This document shows positions 20,272 to 31,700 of a stretch of DNA of 64,000 bases, in pieces. Position numbers and translations under genes: made by a program. Where the stretch lies: NCBI GenBank assembly GCA_036365515.1, contig CM070876.1, forward strand, positions 40,798,195 through 40,862,194. Reading direction: 5' to 3'. This DNA is from Torymus aiolomorphi. Its lineage: Eukaryota; Arthropoda; Insecta; Hymenoptera; Torymidae. How positions within the stretch are numbered: position 1 is the stretch's first letter; each line of letters opens with the position of its first letter. The notes beneath the pieces are model-generated. The model had not been told where the DNA came from. It made no database searches and saw only the letters and a program-made list of their open reading frames with translations.

Positions 20272-20690
20272 AATAGTATATTACATACCTTGTCAACCTG
20301 ATCGGCTTCGCCTCGGCCGACAATTACGTGTGATCTGAGACATTTCTTATTTATTGGCCAAGGTGTGTATACTATTTTTCTGCTCGACGGTGCCGGAAAG
20401 CGGCAACTTCGTTTCGCGCAGCGGCCGGGAAGTTGGCGCTTTCCGACCGGAGGGCAGAAAAATAGTATATTATGCACCTAGGGAGTAAAAGTAAAGAATG
20501 TCCAAGATCGCATGGAAATTGTCACCCGAGCCGAAGGCGAGGGTGACAAATATGCGATCTGAGGCATTCTTTATTTGCTCCCGAGGTGCATATACGATTT
20601 TTTTGCCTGGCGAGGCCGAAAATATAACCTTCGCGATCGGGTGCCGGGAGCAAAAGTGGTACTTTTGGCCCGCCAGGCAAAAAAAAATAT
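20272..20690. repeat. GC-rich hairpin cluster, MITE-like
   Basis: Nested inverted repeats: TATACTATTTTTCTG (20367) pairs with CAGAAAAATAGTATA (20456); TTTTTTTGCCTGGCG (20600) pairs with CGCCAGGCAAAAAAA (20671). It contains GAGCCGAAGGCGAG, also present at 48798-48830, so it belongs to a dispersed family. Confidence 0.5.
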
Positions 20691-21023
20691 TTATTCATTA
20701 CTCGATCAAAAAAGTAATATTGGTAAATTTTGAATTAATTTTCTACGTTATATTTGTACATATATATTTTTTATATAGGGAATGTTTTTTTTTTAATGGT
20801 TTTAGAGGAACTTTTATAGATAAATAGAGTTATGTTTATATTAACTTTTATTTTATTGTTTTTAGTAGAAATGTAAATTTATATCTATTTTGATTCCCCT
20901 TAGAGGAAGCTTTGCAACAAAAATTGACAAATTTTGTCGGTGACAAAAATTTTCGAGAAAAAAATGTTCAAAAAGATAGTTTAAGGCGATAATGTTGAAA
21001 TTTGTCAATTTTGAGAAAATTTC

Positions 21024-21058
<35 letters not shown>

Positions 21059-21059
21059 G

Positions 21060-21148
<89 letters not shown>
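21024..21148. repeat. TG microsatellite
   Basis: Nearly pure GT repeat with short GGTGGGTGGG interruptions. Cys-Val ORFs across it are artefacts. Confidence 0.95.
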
Positions 21149-21151
<3 letters not shown>

Positions 21152-21159
21152 CACTCGAT

Positions 21160-22860
21160 ATCTCGAAAACCATTTCACCTATTTTCGTCGGACAAAGCGT
21201 ATTATTCTCTTGGTCCCGAAAAAATACTCGGTTTTAATTTTTTATCAATTTTCTTTTTTTTATAACCAAAAATCTTTAAACTATCTACGATTTCTGTTTT
21301 TAATTTTCAAATTATCTTTAGTATGTCATGGAAAATGTTCTTATAATTCATAAATTAATTTTTCAAAAAATATTTGATTATCGACTCAAAATTTTATTTA
21401 CTTATTACGCTTATTGAAGATAATATTTGGTATAAATTTCAAGAGATTATCTTCATTTGTTTTTGAGAAAAAAATTATTTAAAAAAAGCGCGTTTTCACT
21501 GACACACATGACCAGAATAAAAACCAATTAATCGTCCTGAAATTTGGTATAGAGGATATAGATTTTTTATATCTTCAAACTGTTCATTGCGCAAAAAAAT
21601 CGAACTGTCACGACCAAAGATATTTGAGGTTGAAAATTTTTTAAAAATATTTTCGAATAGCGTTTTTCAGACAATATTTGATAGATAGAGAAACTTTTGT
21701 ATAATACAATTAATTATTGTCATATAAAAAATTAAAAAGAGGAATAAATACATTAGTTTGAGGAAGCTTAGTGTCAATGTATATTGGGAGCGGTTTTTTA
21801 TTAGTGATGATGGTCGGATTAGTGTAAGGATCTTTTTATTTATTTAAAATTAAAAACATGGTTTTCTCAATATAAAAATATTCATCTTGAATTTTATACT
21901 TTCACTTTGCCTTTTTATATGTTTAACATTATTAAACACAGAAAACAGATATTTTCATAATTATGTTATTGTTTATCTATCTTAGTGGCAATTTTACTTA
22001 TTGGACAAAATCACAACATGAAAAAAGCTTATTTAAATGAAATTGAACTTGATTAATCTTTATCATTGTAGTGATATTCTGATAATATAGAATTGAATGA
22101 ACCTTTAAATTTGTTAAAGCAGGAAACTATGGAATGGAATGAATCACTAGAACTAAATTCAAAAGATAAAGACAAATCATATATTAAAATAACAAATACT
22201 TCTTCATACATACATTTTGTAGTCAATAAAACTATAACATAACTTGATGAAAAACATCATAATGTTTAAATGAATTCAAAATAAGTGCATTAAGGTTGTA
22301 TTGGCCGTAAGGTCTCATTTAAAAATTTAAGACAAATATTTTGGTCGTATAATTCGTCGAAAACACTAATATTCTACAGTACTAAGAGTAAACAAATATG
22401 TAAAATGTTTTTTAGAACTATGAAAAAAACTTTACATCGGTTTTAGAACATTGTATTGCTCATTTCTTTCACTTTTTAGTATGACTGTACGCCTTATTAC
22501 CTAACTCGCAAAAGCAATTCATTTCAATTGCAATCGATTACAAAGGTTTTCTTTTACGTATACACAATTTTACAAGAACTAAACACTATTTTTTCAACTT
22601 AATTTTTTCAATAACTACGACGAGTCTAGCCATATTCAGAGAATCTCCATAAGAACCCACGTTAATTTTAAACTACAATATCTCGAAAACTATCTCGCAA
22701 ATCATATTCAAATTTGGCAGAGACGTTTATAATGATATTATTGACCTACTGACGAAACTTTATTGATCTGACATTATTTTTTACATATAGCCCATACAAC
22801 CTTAACATTTCTCTTGTAAATAAAAAAGAAACCGTTCATTAATTATACAGCTTCTTTTGT
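21160..22860. other. AT-rich intergenic DNA, no gene seen
   Basis: No supported ORF. Contains words such as ATCTCGAAAAC and AAAGATATTTGAGGTTGAAAATT shared with 46.4-47.1 kb and 51.4 kb, so it is likely old dispersed repeat. Confidence 0.5.
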
Positions 22861-22938
22861 AACTTAAAAAAAAAAATCAGCGCGCGAAGCGCGCGTGTCG
22901 AACTCTAGTAATTAAAAATAGTTTGCTCAGCGTATATA

Positions 22939-23343
22939 TTATCTGGTGGAAACGCGACAGCGCACCACGTTTAGGCTCTTCGAAAGTTCTTCATCATCAA
23001 TAATCAGCACATTAATTTTATCACTTTTCATCTCAGCGATCGGTATCTCATAATAAAGTTCTTCTTCCGGATTGTAGAACATCACATAGCCTGGTGAAAC
23101 TGGCGGCGGCTGAGTTGATGATGTAGGAGGCTCAACACTACTCTCACGCTCTGGAGGTGAACATACCGGCGGTGAGAGTAGTGGAGGTTGTGACAGCGGA
23201 GAAGACTCGTGAGCCAACAACTCCTGCAATGGTGAGGGCGGCGGTGACTCCGAAAATAATGAAGAAGTTTCATCAGCCTCTTCCATATTTGCGAGATTAA
23301 CTACGAATTCTTTGTAGAGTTGTTTCCAACGCTCCTCGCACAT
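22939..23343 (-). CDS. Small Ser/Pro-rich protein of the family, without stem-loop
   Basis: 134 residues from the ATG at 23343. The N-terminal helix is ERWKQLYKEFVVNLANMEEA, followed by a Pro/Ser-rich middle with many Ser-Pro sites. The family motif SPGYVMFYNPEEELYYEIPI is near residues 84-103, followed by KINVLIIDDEEL. TATAAAA lies on the minus strand at 23377-23383 and an inverted CCAAT at 23424. The leader (GTGCTTTCACGACATCGGCA) resembles that of the gene at 24396-24935, supporting common descent. Downstream there is no histone-type stem-loop, only a GC-rich palindrome (22879-22896), so its 3' end may differ from the rest of the family. Confidence 0.72.
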   Translation of the reverse strand: MCEERWKQLYKEFVVNLANMEEADETSSLFSESPPPSPLQELLAHESSPLSQPPLLSPPVCSPPERESSVEPPTSSTQPPPVSPGYVMFYNPEEELYYEIPIAEMKSDKINVLIIDDEELSKSLNVVRCRVSTR

Positions 23344-23376
23344 GACGAGTGTGCCGATGTCGTGAAAGCACGTTTC

Positions 23377-23383
23377 TTTTATA
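23377..23383 (-). promoter_or_regulatory. TATA box of the Ser/Pro-rich gene at 22939
   Basis: TATAAAA 34 bp before the ATG leaves a leader of only a few bases. CCAAT (ATTGG on the plus strand) is at about 23424-23428. Confidence 0.65.
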
Positions 23384-23399
23384 CTCTTTCAAGCCGCTC

Positions 23400-24350
23400 T
23401 ACCCCTTCCAGTGCTGTTCGCTGATTGGTCCGGATTGATGCATGAAAACGTATAAAATAACTGGTATACATTTGAAAAGCATCACCTTCCAACTGCACGA
23501 TGAAAGGGAAGGAGCCAAAACTTTTAAGGGAATGCCAAGTTATACTCCAGTGAGAACCCTCGAACAAGCAATTTTAGCAAAAACATTATCTCAACTCTTC
23601 TAAAGCGATAGTTGTAACTAACGCAAATTAGCACTTTTCAGAGCTACCACATGAGTTGAACGTAGAACAAAAATTATTCAAATTTCATCAAACATTAAAT
23701 ATAAAAATAATATAATAGTTATAGTATATTGTAATGTACTGCACAGTTATTTAAGTTATAAACATAAATATATTAGCTATAAAGTAAAATTTGGAAATAA
23801 AACAATAGGATAATATTTAATTAACTGGAGTAGAGTAAATTTTAAAAACTTATTCAGCATGCTTTGTCAAAGCGATACATTAAAAATAACTTAACTTATT
23901 TTAATATAAACCTTTGAAATGTAAAGTTTAAATGTAACCGTTCATTTAAACAGACTAATTATTTACTAGAATATTTCTAAGATTTTCTTTGATATTATTG
24001 TTTAATTATAATCATTCAATGGGCAGCGAAAATTTGAAATAATTTTATTTTTAAACAAATAGGAGTGATGGCAATTATACTTATGATTACTAGTAATAAT
24101 AAACATGTGCATATATATTCATTTAGGTAAAAAAACCTTTACACATTTATTCTGCGTTGGTTAAATGTTGAGTATTGATGTTTACATAGTCGGTTTATAG
24201 TCCTCCAATGAATACACCAATAAATTTTAGTTCGAATATGCATTTACACTCTCTTCTCTCTTTTCTCTACAAAAAAAAAGAAACATATACGAGAAAAAAC
24301 TATTAGAAAGTAAGCTTTCTCTTGAGAAAATAGATTTTAATACGTTTAAA
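23400..24350. other. AT-rich intergenic DNA, no gene seen
   Basis: Only scattered short ORFs; nothing beyond the upstream CCAAT region of the preceding gene. Confidence 0.5.
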
Positions 24351-24358
24351 AATATGAT

Positions 24359-24374
24359 CGCCCTGAAAAGGGCG
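24359..24374 (-). terminator. Histone-type 3' stem-loop after the Arg/Ser/Pro-rich gene
   Basis: The minus strand reads CAATC then CGCCCTTTTCAGGGCG then ATCATATTTTTAAACG. It is identical in stem and loop to that at 16502-16517. It begins 22 bp after the stop. Confidence 0.85.
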
Positions 24375-24395
24375 GATTGATAAAAGACCGAAAAA

Positions 24396-24935
24396 CTAAA
24401 ATAGATGACGACGACGACGAGTTTCATTCAAATTCTGACAGCGGCGACGCCGTTGATACCTTCTGTATGGAGTTATTTCAGCATCCTCTGAGCTTGAAGA
24501 CGAATGCCTCTGTGGAGATAAACGCGGAAGCGATGGCGACGGTTGAGACAGCGGATGCAACGGCGGAACTGAAGGCGGCGGTGAGTGCAACTCAGGAGCC
24601 GAGGCTAACGACGATGCCGGTTGAATTGGAGACTCTCGACCTGAAGATGTCTGCGGAGGTGGTGAGAGCGGTGGCTCTGGTGATGATGGTTGTGATTCAA
24701 AGTCGTCACTCGCTAGCCACTCATGATATGAGTGTAATGAAGGTGGTGCTGGTGGCGAAATATCATCCAAGGCGCGAAGCCGTCTCATCATATCATCACG
24801 CATTTTCGCCAACTTCCCAGTCAAATCATCATCGCTATCTGACGAGGAAAATTGCTCCGACTCAATGCCCATGTCCTCTTCCAAGGCCTGCAGATAGCGG
24901 TTAGTCTCATCATGAACTTGCTCATCGTTCCACAT
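24396..24935 (-). CDS. Ser/Pro-rich protein of the family, Arg-rich C-terminus
   Basis: 179 residues from the ATG at 24935; the TATAAAA at 24972-24978 rules out the upstream in-frame ATG at 25028. An acidic helical N-terminus (DETNRYLQALEEDMG, SSSDSDDDLTGKLAKMRDDM) is followed by a Pro/Ser linker with many Ser-Pro sites, including SSPEPPLSPPPQTSSG, which resembles the linker of the Gln-rich gene. The C-terminus is strongly basic (TPYRRYQRRRRC ... RRRRHLF) and ends Arg-His-Leu-Phe, matching the RxLF end of the Gln-rich protein. It lacks the Tyr-Asp motif. It is divergently paired with the gene at 25212. The basic tail could be a nuclear localisation signal, by inference. Function unknown. Confidence 0.75.
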   Translation of the reverse strand: MWNDEQVHDETNRYLQALEEDMGIESEQFSSSDSDDDLTGKLAKMRDDMMRRLRALDDISPPAPPSLHSYHEWLASDDFESQPSSPEPPLSPPPQTSSGRESPIQPASSLASAPELHSPPPSVPPLHPLSQPSPSLPRLSPQRHSSSSSEDAEITPYRRYQRRRRCQNLNETRRRRHLF

Positions 24936-25211
24936 CTTGACGAGTATGCCAAACTCACGAAAGCGCCCCAGTTTTATACACAAAGCGCGGACCTGCTCGC
25001 CCCTGCGCGAGTGCCACCGCTTGAGCAAACGTGCTGATTGGAGCGGAGCAGCTCTTTGCCGCCGTCACCGCTCATGTAACGCGTTGATTGGAGCGGAGCA
25101 GATGCGATCGCATTCTGATTGGAGCAGATATTCACGGCCCACTGCTACCCACCGCTTATGCAGCATATAAATATAACGTCGTGTCGTAATTTTAACACAT
25201 TCAGCAGAATA
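24936..25211. promoter_or_regulatory. Bidirectional promoter of two Ser/Pro-rich genes
   Basis: TATAAAA (minus, 24972-24978) and TATAAAT (plus, 25166-25172) face outward. ATTGG boxes at 25037, 25087 and 25118 sit within repeats of GATTGGAGCGGAGCAG, the word also found in the promoter at 17018-17299. The minus side shares GCAGGTCCGCGCTTTGTGTATA with that promoter, extending through the TATA box. The layout resembles divergent histone gene promoters. Confidence 0.78.
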
Positions 25212-25709
25212 ATGGAGTCGATGTCTCATCACTCAATTCTCGAAATTATTGAGAGAGAGGCTTCTAATCTGCACCAGCTAGTACTCAATTGTATCATGGA
25301 GCTGGAGAAGAGGGCCAGCGTCTCACCTACGATGGTTTTTCCCGAGGAAATGGAGCTGCCTCAGTGGACGCCCGATTTACCACCATACCTAACGCCACCT
25401 TTCGGAGCCTATTCACCATCATCATCAACACCCACGCTTCTACAGATGGAACAATCGCTGTCACCTGAGCCGTCCTACACATCGCCATCAATGATGACTT
25501 CAACTCCATCAACAACTATAAATAAAGTTTATGATGTTACGGAGAAACGATACATACAGATACCGAAGAGGACTCTCTCACCTCCAGAGTACATCACAGT
25601 GTATGATGCAGCGGATGAAAAGTATTATAAAATACTAAAATTTGCTGCTGAAGAGGAGACACCTCGAAAGAGAATATGTCTCGATAGCGCGCGCCATCGT
25701 TTATTTTAA
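25212..25709 (+). CDS. Ser/Pro-rich protein of the family with two Tyr-Asp motifs
   Basis: 165 residues from the ATG at 25212, 46 bp after the TATA; the earlier ATG at 25119 lies upstream of the TATA. The N-terminal helix is ILEIIEREASNLHQLVLNC. The middle is rich in Pro/Ser/Thr (LSPEPSYTSPSM). Two tandem versions of the family motif follow: NKVYDVTEKRYIQIPK (about 103-118) and PPEYITVYDAADEKYYKIL (about 124-142). The end is CLDSARHRLF; CLDS aligns with CLES of the Gln-rich protein and the RxxLF end with its RxLF. The two motif copies suggest internal duplication. Function unknown. Confidence 0.77.
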   Translation: MESMSHHSILEIIEREASNLHQLVLNCIMELEKRASVSPTMVFPEEMELPQWTPDLPPYLTPPFGAYSPSSSTPTLLQMEQSLSPEPSYTSPSMMTSTPSTTINKVYDVTEKRYIQIPKRTLSPPEYITVYDAADEKYYKILKFAAEEETPRKRICLDSARHRLF

Positions 25710-25799
25710 TTTTAAGTTGATTAGATTTGAATTTTTATACTTTATAATTTTCAATATTTTGTATTTTATGTATTGTATTTTTATAATTAAATATTAATC

Positions 25800-25815
25800 G
25801 GCTCTTTTAAGGGCC
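25800..25815 (+). terminator. Histone-type stem-loop (variant) after the gene at 25212
   Basis: AATC-GGCTCTTTTAAGGGCC followed by an A-run and ATATATTTAAACGTTG. The stem has one G-T pair and the loop is TTTA. It starts 90 bp after the stop. Confidence 0.65.
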
Positions 25816-25868
25816 AAAAAAAAAAATATATATTTAAACGTTGAAACCAATTTTACATTATATTAAAC

Positions 25869-25884
25869 CGTCCTTTTAAGGATG
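25869..25884 (+). terminator. Second, weaker histone-type stem-loop
   Basis: CGTCCTTTTAAGGATG: six pairs including one G-T, loop TTTA. It lies 53 bp beyond the first, as with the two stem-loops of the hairpin transcript. It may be a degenerate back-up site. Confidence 0.45.
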
Positions 25885-26119
25885 AATAATATTTGATCGA
25901 GGAATAAACATTGTTTTAATAATTTTTACAGAATGAAAACGGAGCATATGCACATCAGCGTATACTTATACTTATATTTATAGCGCACGTTGTATTTATA
26001 TAGATATATTTTTATACGAGCATATCAGTACATGTTTTGGAGGTATATATTCTTTTTTTTGCACGTGCACACTGGTTATATTATTTTTTTATTTTTTAAC
26101 TTTTTAAACTTTTATCAGA

Positions 26120-28345
26120 CATCTTTTTATGTCATAGAGTGACGTGTTTTTTTATGTCATAGAGTGATACCTTTTATAGAATGACCTGTTTTTTTATGTC
26201 ATAGAGTGACGTATTTTTTGTGTCATAGAGTAACACCTTTTTTTGTAATAGAGTGACGTGTTTTTTATGTCATAGAGTGACACCTTTTATAGAGTGACCT
26301 GTTTTTTATGTCATAGAGTGACAGGTTTTTTATGTCATAGAGTGACGTGTTTTTTTTGTCATAGAGTAACACCTTTTTATGTCCCAGAGTGACACCTTTT
26401 TATAGAGTAACACCTTTTTTATGTCATAGAGTGACACCTTTTTATAGAGTAACACCTTTTTATAGAGTAACACCGTTTTATAGAGCAACACCTTTTATGT
26501 CATAGAGTGATACCTTTTATAGAATGACCTGTTTTTTTATGTCATAGAGTGACGTATTTTTTGTGTCATAGAGTAACACCTTTTTTTGTAATAGAGTGAC
26601 GTGTTTTTTATGTCATAGAGTGACACCTTTTATAGAGTGACCTGTTTTTTATGTCATAGAGTGACAGGTTTTTTATGTCACAGAGTGACGTGTTTTATGT
26701 CATAGAGTAACACCTTTTTTATGTCATAGAGTAACACCTTTTTATAGAGCAACACCTTTTTATGTCATAGAGTGACACCTTTTATAGAGTGACCTGTTTT
26801 TTATGTCTTAGAGTGACAGGTTTTTTATGTCATAGAGTAACACCTTTTGTATGTCATAGAGTGACACCTTTTTATAGAGTAACACCTTTTTTATGTCATA
26901 GAGTAACACCTTCTTATAGAGTAACAACTTTTTTATGTCATAGAGTGACACCTTTTATAGAGTGACCTGTTTTTATGTCATAGAGAGACTGGTTTTTATG
27001 TCATAGAGTGACGTGCTTTTTTTGTCATAGAGTAACACCTTTTTATGTCCCAGAGTGACACCTTTTTATAGAGTAACACCTTTTTTATGTCATAGAGTGA
27101 CACCTTTTTATAGAGTAACACCTTTTTATAGAGTAACACCGTTTTATAGAGCAACACCTTTTTTATGTCATAGAGTGACACCTTTTATAGAGTGACCTGT
27201 TTTTTATGTCATAGGGTGACGTGTTTTTATGTCATAGAGTAACACCTTTTTTATATCATAGAGTGACACCTTTTTATAGAGTAACACCTTCTTATAGAGT
27301 AACAACTTTTTTATGTCATAGAGTGACACCTTTTATAGAGTGACCTGTTTTTTATGTCATAGAGAGACTGGTTTTTATGTCATAGAGTGACGTGTTTTTT
27401 TATGTCATAGAGTAACACCTTTTTATGTCCCAGAGTGACACCTTTTTATAGAGTAACACCTTTTTTATGTCATAGAGTGACACCTTTTTTATGTCATAGA
27501 GTGACACCTTTTTATAGAGTAACACCTTTTTATAGAGCAACACCTTTTTTATGTCATAGAGTGACACCTTTTATAGAGTGACCTGTTTTTTATGTCATAG
27601 GGTGACGTGTTTTTATGTCATAGAATAACACCTTTTTTATGTCATAGAGTGACACCTTTTTGTAGAGTAACACCTTTTTTATGTCATAGAGTAACACCTT
27701 CTTATAGAGTAACAACTTTTTTATGTCATAGAGTGACACCTTTTATAGAGTGACCTGTTTTTTATGTCATAGAGAGACAGGTTTTTATGTCATAGAGTGA
27801 CGTGTTTTTTTTATGTCATAGAGTGTCGTGTTTTTATGTCATAGATTAACACCTTTTTTATGTGCCAGAGTAACACCTTTTTTATGTCATAGAGTGACAC
27901 CTTTTTATAGAGTAACACTTTTTTTATGTCATAGAGTGACGCCTTTTTATAGAGTCACACCTTTTTATATAGTAACACCTTTTTTATGTCATAGAGTGAC
28001 ATGTTTTTTATGTCATAGAGTAACACCTTTTTTATGTCATAGAGTGACACCTTTTTATAGAGTAACACCTTTTTTATGTCATAGAGTGACACCTTTTTAT
28101 AGAGTAACACCTTTTTTATGTCATAGAGTAACACCTTTTTATAGAGTAACACCTTTTTTATGTCATAGAGTGACACCTTTTTATAGAGTAACACCTTTTT
28201 TATGTCATAGAGTGACACCTTTTTATAGAGTAACACCTTTTTTATGTCATAGAGTAACACCTTTTTTATGTCATAGAGTGACATGTTTTTTATGTTATAG
28301 AGTAACACCTTTTTTATGTCATAGAGTAACACCTTTTTTATATTA
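26120..28345. repeat. 2.2-kb minisatellite (TCATAGAGTGACACC family)
   Basis: Alternating units of about 23 bp (TTTTTATGTCATAGAGTGAC) and about 17-18 bp (TTTTTATAGAGTAACACC). Higher-order blocks recur: the run starting GTGATACCTTTTATAGAATG at about 26163 returns at about 26506. Leu-Tyr-Lys or Pro-Phe-Leu ORFs over it are repeat artefacts. Confidence 0.93.
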
Positions 28346-28349
28346 TTTT

Positions 28350-29090
28350 AATAATTTTACAGATAAAAAGGTTATCATATCATACATCAACTATATTGAA
28401 TTAGAAAGTCTATACTTTTACTCATTTATGAAATATTAATTTTTAACCTCACTATACAATGCATTAGAATACTTAGACTATTTTCTATTAATCCTTAGCA
28501 CATATTTCACAAGTAATAGCCTATACTTATTTATATATTTCTTAAAGCAATACAAAGTTATGTTAATAGATTTAAACATTCATTAACTACCATTAATTAG
28601 AATAGCTCACTTATTAGTTCTATACATTATTTCTTACTATGAGGTCCATAAAGTAATACGTAAGACATGTTTAAGTTATTAACTTTAGTCTTTATTTATT
28701 CATTATATATACATTGGAATATAATAACTTATACTTTTACTAATTTCTTAATAGTTCTTAACAAATAATACAAATAATAATTCTTAATAATAATATAACT
28801 AAATATAAGTTCAAATACTCCACTTATTTCTATATACATTTGTTCTTGATGCGCATTTCATTAGTATTACATGACAATATGATTGAGATATTCAATTTTC
28901 ATTATACATTAACTATATAATAGTTGCACTTTACTAATCTCTAAAACTTTAACTTATATAAATAATACATATACCTCCCTCAAAGCTGTATACTTAAAAT
29001 ATTCGTTAACTATAGTTGAATGTAGGTGCTTGTCCCAATCCTCGAAATCATGCGATAGGAAGAGATCCGCAAGTAATAATTTTCATTCGT
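28350..29090. other. AT-rich DNA, no gene seen
   Basis: Very AT-rich with frequent ATTA and TAATA words; no ORF. Confidence 0.5.
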
Positions 29091-30716
29091 ACTCTAGGAG
29101 CTTTTAAATTTCTTGTTGGGTGAATTGCTGTTTGTTTCGGAAGTTCTTTTAAGCGATTCGTCATCTTCGAACAGCTGTATAAGAGTAATCAGTTGTTGTT
29201 GCATATCACTAATATACTTCTGTATTGTTGACTGTTTGACTGCTGCAGCCGTCAGTTGGTTATTGTCTTCAGGCTTGACGTCGAGCTTATCCTCTTCATG
29301 TAAAGATGATACTGCAATATGCGGAAGCTCAACTACTTCATCAGCTGCCACTTTGTAATGACCCCATGGGAGAGTGTCTGTTTGGTCAGGCAGCAGATGG
29401 CGTTTGTCATCACGGGCACTGAGAGCGATCTTCCTTTCCTTTTCAGTGTGCAACACATGATGACGTGATCTAATGTTTCGCTGCTCTCGAGTTATTATTA
29501 TATTTTCCCGTAAGCATTGCATGTAGTCTTCAAAGTTAATGGTAGCCTTTACCACCGAACTTTTAACACCTTTAGCTTTTTTAATGGGTTTTTGACCTTG
29601 AATCCGAACACTATACATTTTACTTCTTAAACCTACAAATTCCAACATTATTTCACCGTTACATTCATCCTTCATTAGACCTACAATCTTTTTGTTTACA
29701 CGAGGCATATTGAAGGGATTGGTCTCTGGATAATCAGATGTATCAAATTCGTGAATGTCCTGGTGCATGATCTCATAAATGTTAACGTTCGTGATTTCAT
29801 AGATCAAGCTATCTGTATCAGTGTATAGAATTTTACAGTTGTTACCCACACGGGTTTTCATGTATTCATAATGGAATCTATACACAAGTGTTTTTGATAA
29901 ATCCAAAACACTGAGTCCTACATAAATAGGTTTTCTGATAGATATTTCAGTGCGTAGAAGTTGTATAGCCACAAGGTTCTTGTCAAACACGTCGCAGCTA
30001 TGAAAATTAGGTTTTGCGATGTATGCTTCAGCTCCATAGCGACCTTCCCATTTGTTTACTAACTTCACGTCAACTCGTTTTCTCTCGTTTTCCATAGTTT
30101 TTCCGTAAACGGCATTGTTAAAAAGTTTGAATAACATTTTTTCAAACTCATTTTTTGCTTCTTTTCTTTTAGCACTGTTTAAATCTATATACTTTTTAAG
30201 CCATGGACGTTGATTAAACTTTATGGCCCGATGAACTTTAGTCAATATTAAACCATGTTTCAACGCCTGTTTCAGTGCTCTATAGTGAAGCACATAACGT
30301 TCTTTGTCGTAAAGCGTCGTCATAAGTTTCTTCTGCTTTGAACCAGGAGGCGCCATGTGCTCAGCACAGAATGGCAGGTCTTTGTGAGCATCATGGAGTG
30401 TTTCGGGGTACTTCAAGTCCACTTCAATAAAGTATCCAAAGTCACAGTCGTTGGGGATGTCGAAGAAGTTTGGCTCATTCACATTCTTCACCCATTCAAA
30501 GCCACCATAGGGCAAGGATTCAGTCATTGCCCATCCATATAAATTGTTGACATCATAATACATTAGATATTTTTCTTCCTCGTCAACATTATAACCTTCG
30601 CTCATCTATGGATTATTCGCTTTGGCGTAGCGATTACAGCATTGACTAATTCCTCCCCGTATACCACGTTCGATGAACATCAGCATGTCAATATCTGTGA
30701 GAAGCTCTAGTTGTAC

Positions 30717-30961
<245 letters not shown>

Positions 30962-31632
30962 CTCAGTATACTTTAGCATTGCGTCCCACGTTAATCCAGG
31001 TGTCGTATAGTAATGAGCAGGATCCAAACCATAAGCCTGAAGACAGTTTTTTCTGAAACTTTCGAAAACTTCAGCCAACAGTATTACATCGGTCTTCATA
31101 TATAAGTCCGAATATTGTCCAAGATCTTGAATGTTGAACATCTGCCATACTTTTTCGACATGTACATAATCATCATCGCTGACATGACTTTGATACAAGC
31201 TACTGAAGAAATCATCTTTCGAAGGAAGATTGGTTTCTTTGAGTTTTTCGAATGATGAAACGTAATCATGGGAAAACTCCTTTCCTCTTCAGTAGCATAA
31301 TCTGTTCAATAGAGAATCCGTCATCTTGTTGAAAAGATTTTTCAAGAATAGGAAGATTCTCTAAATATGACGCTAATTTGTCCAAGGAAGAAGCCATAAA
31401 CCTGAATGAATCGATGAATCGCAGGTTTATGTCAGTACCTTCCACAAACTTAGTAAAAGATATATATCTTTCTTTATTTTGCGGTAACAAATAAACTCGA
31501 CCAGCAAAACAGGTTGCGACCTCTTTAATAAAGAGATGTGAGTCATGACCACTTAAATTGTGGAAAACTATGGGAATAGTTCTTGAATCTTGATAGCTAG
31601 TATTGCATGAGCTATGTGCAGGACCTCGGTAT

Positions 31633-31700
31633 CTGTAAATCATATAATTTATCAATATTTATTTATAACATTTTAGTAAAAAAAAAAATTAAATACTCAC
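31633..31700 (-). other. 68-bp intron in the polymerase gene
   Basis: GTGAGT donor, poly-T, TTTACAG acceptor. The reading frame is continuous across it, from CHFTGK into YRGPAHSSC, a zinc-finger-like block of the family. Confidence 0.8.

Noticed and set aside
22876..22900. GCGCGC palindrome as a histone stem-loop
   Set aside because: Loop and stem do not fit the CCCTTTTCAGGG consensus; similar GC palindromes occur elsewhere near repeats.
27828..28439. ORF of repeating Pro-Phe-Leu-Cys-His units
   Set aside because: Pure translation of the minisatellite; it exists in several frames and both strands.
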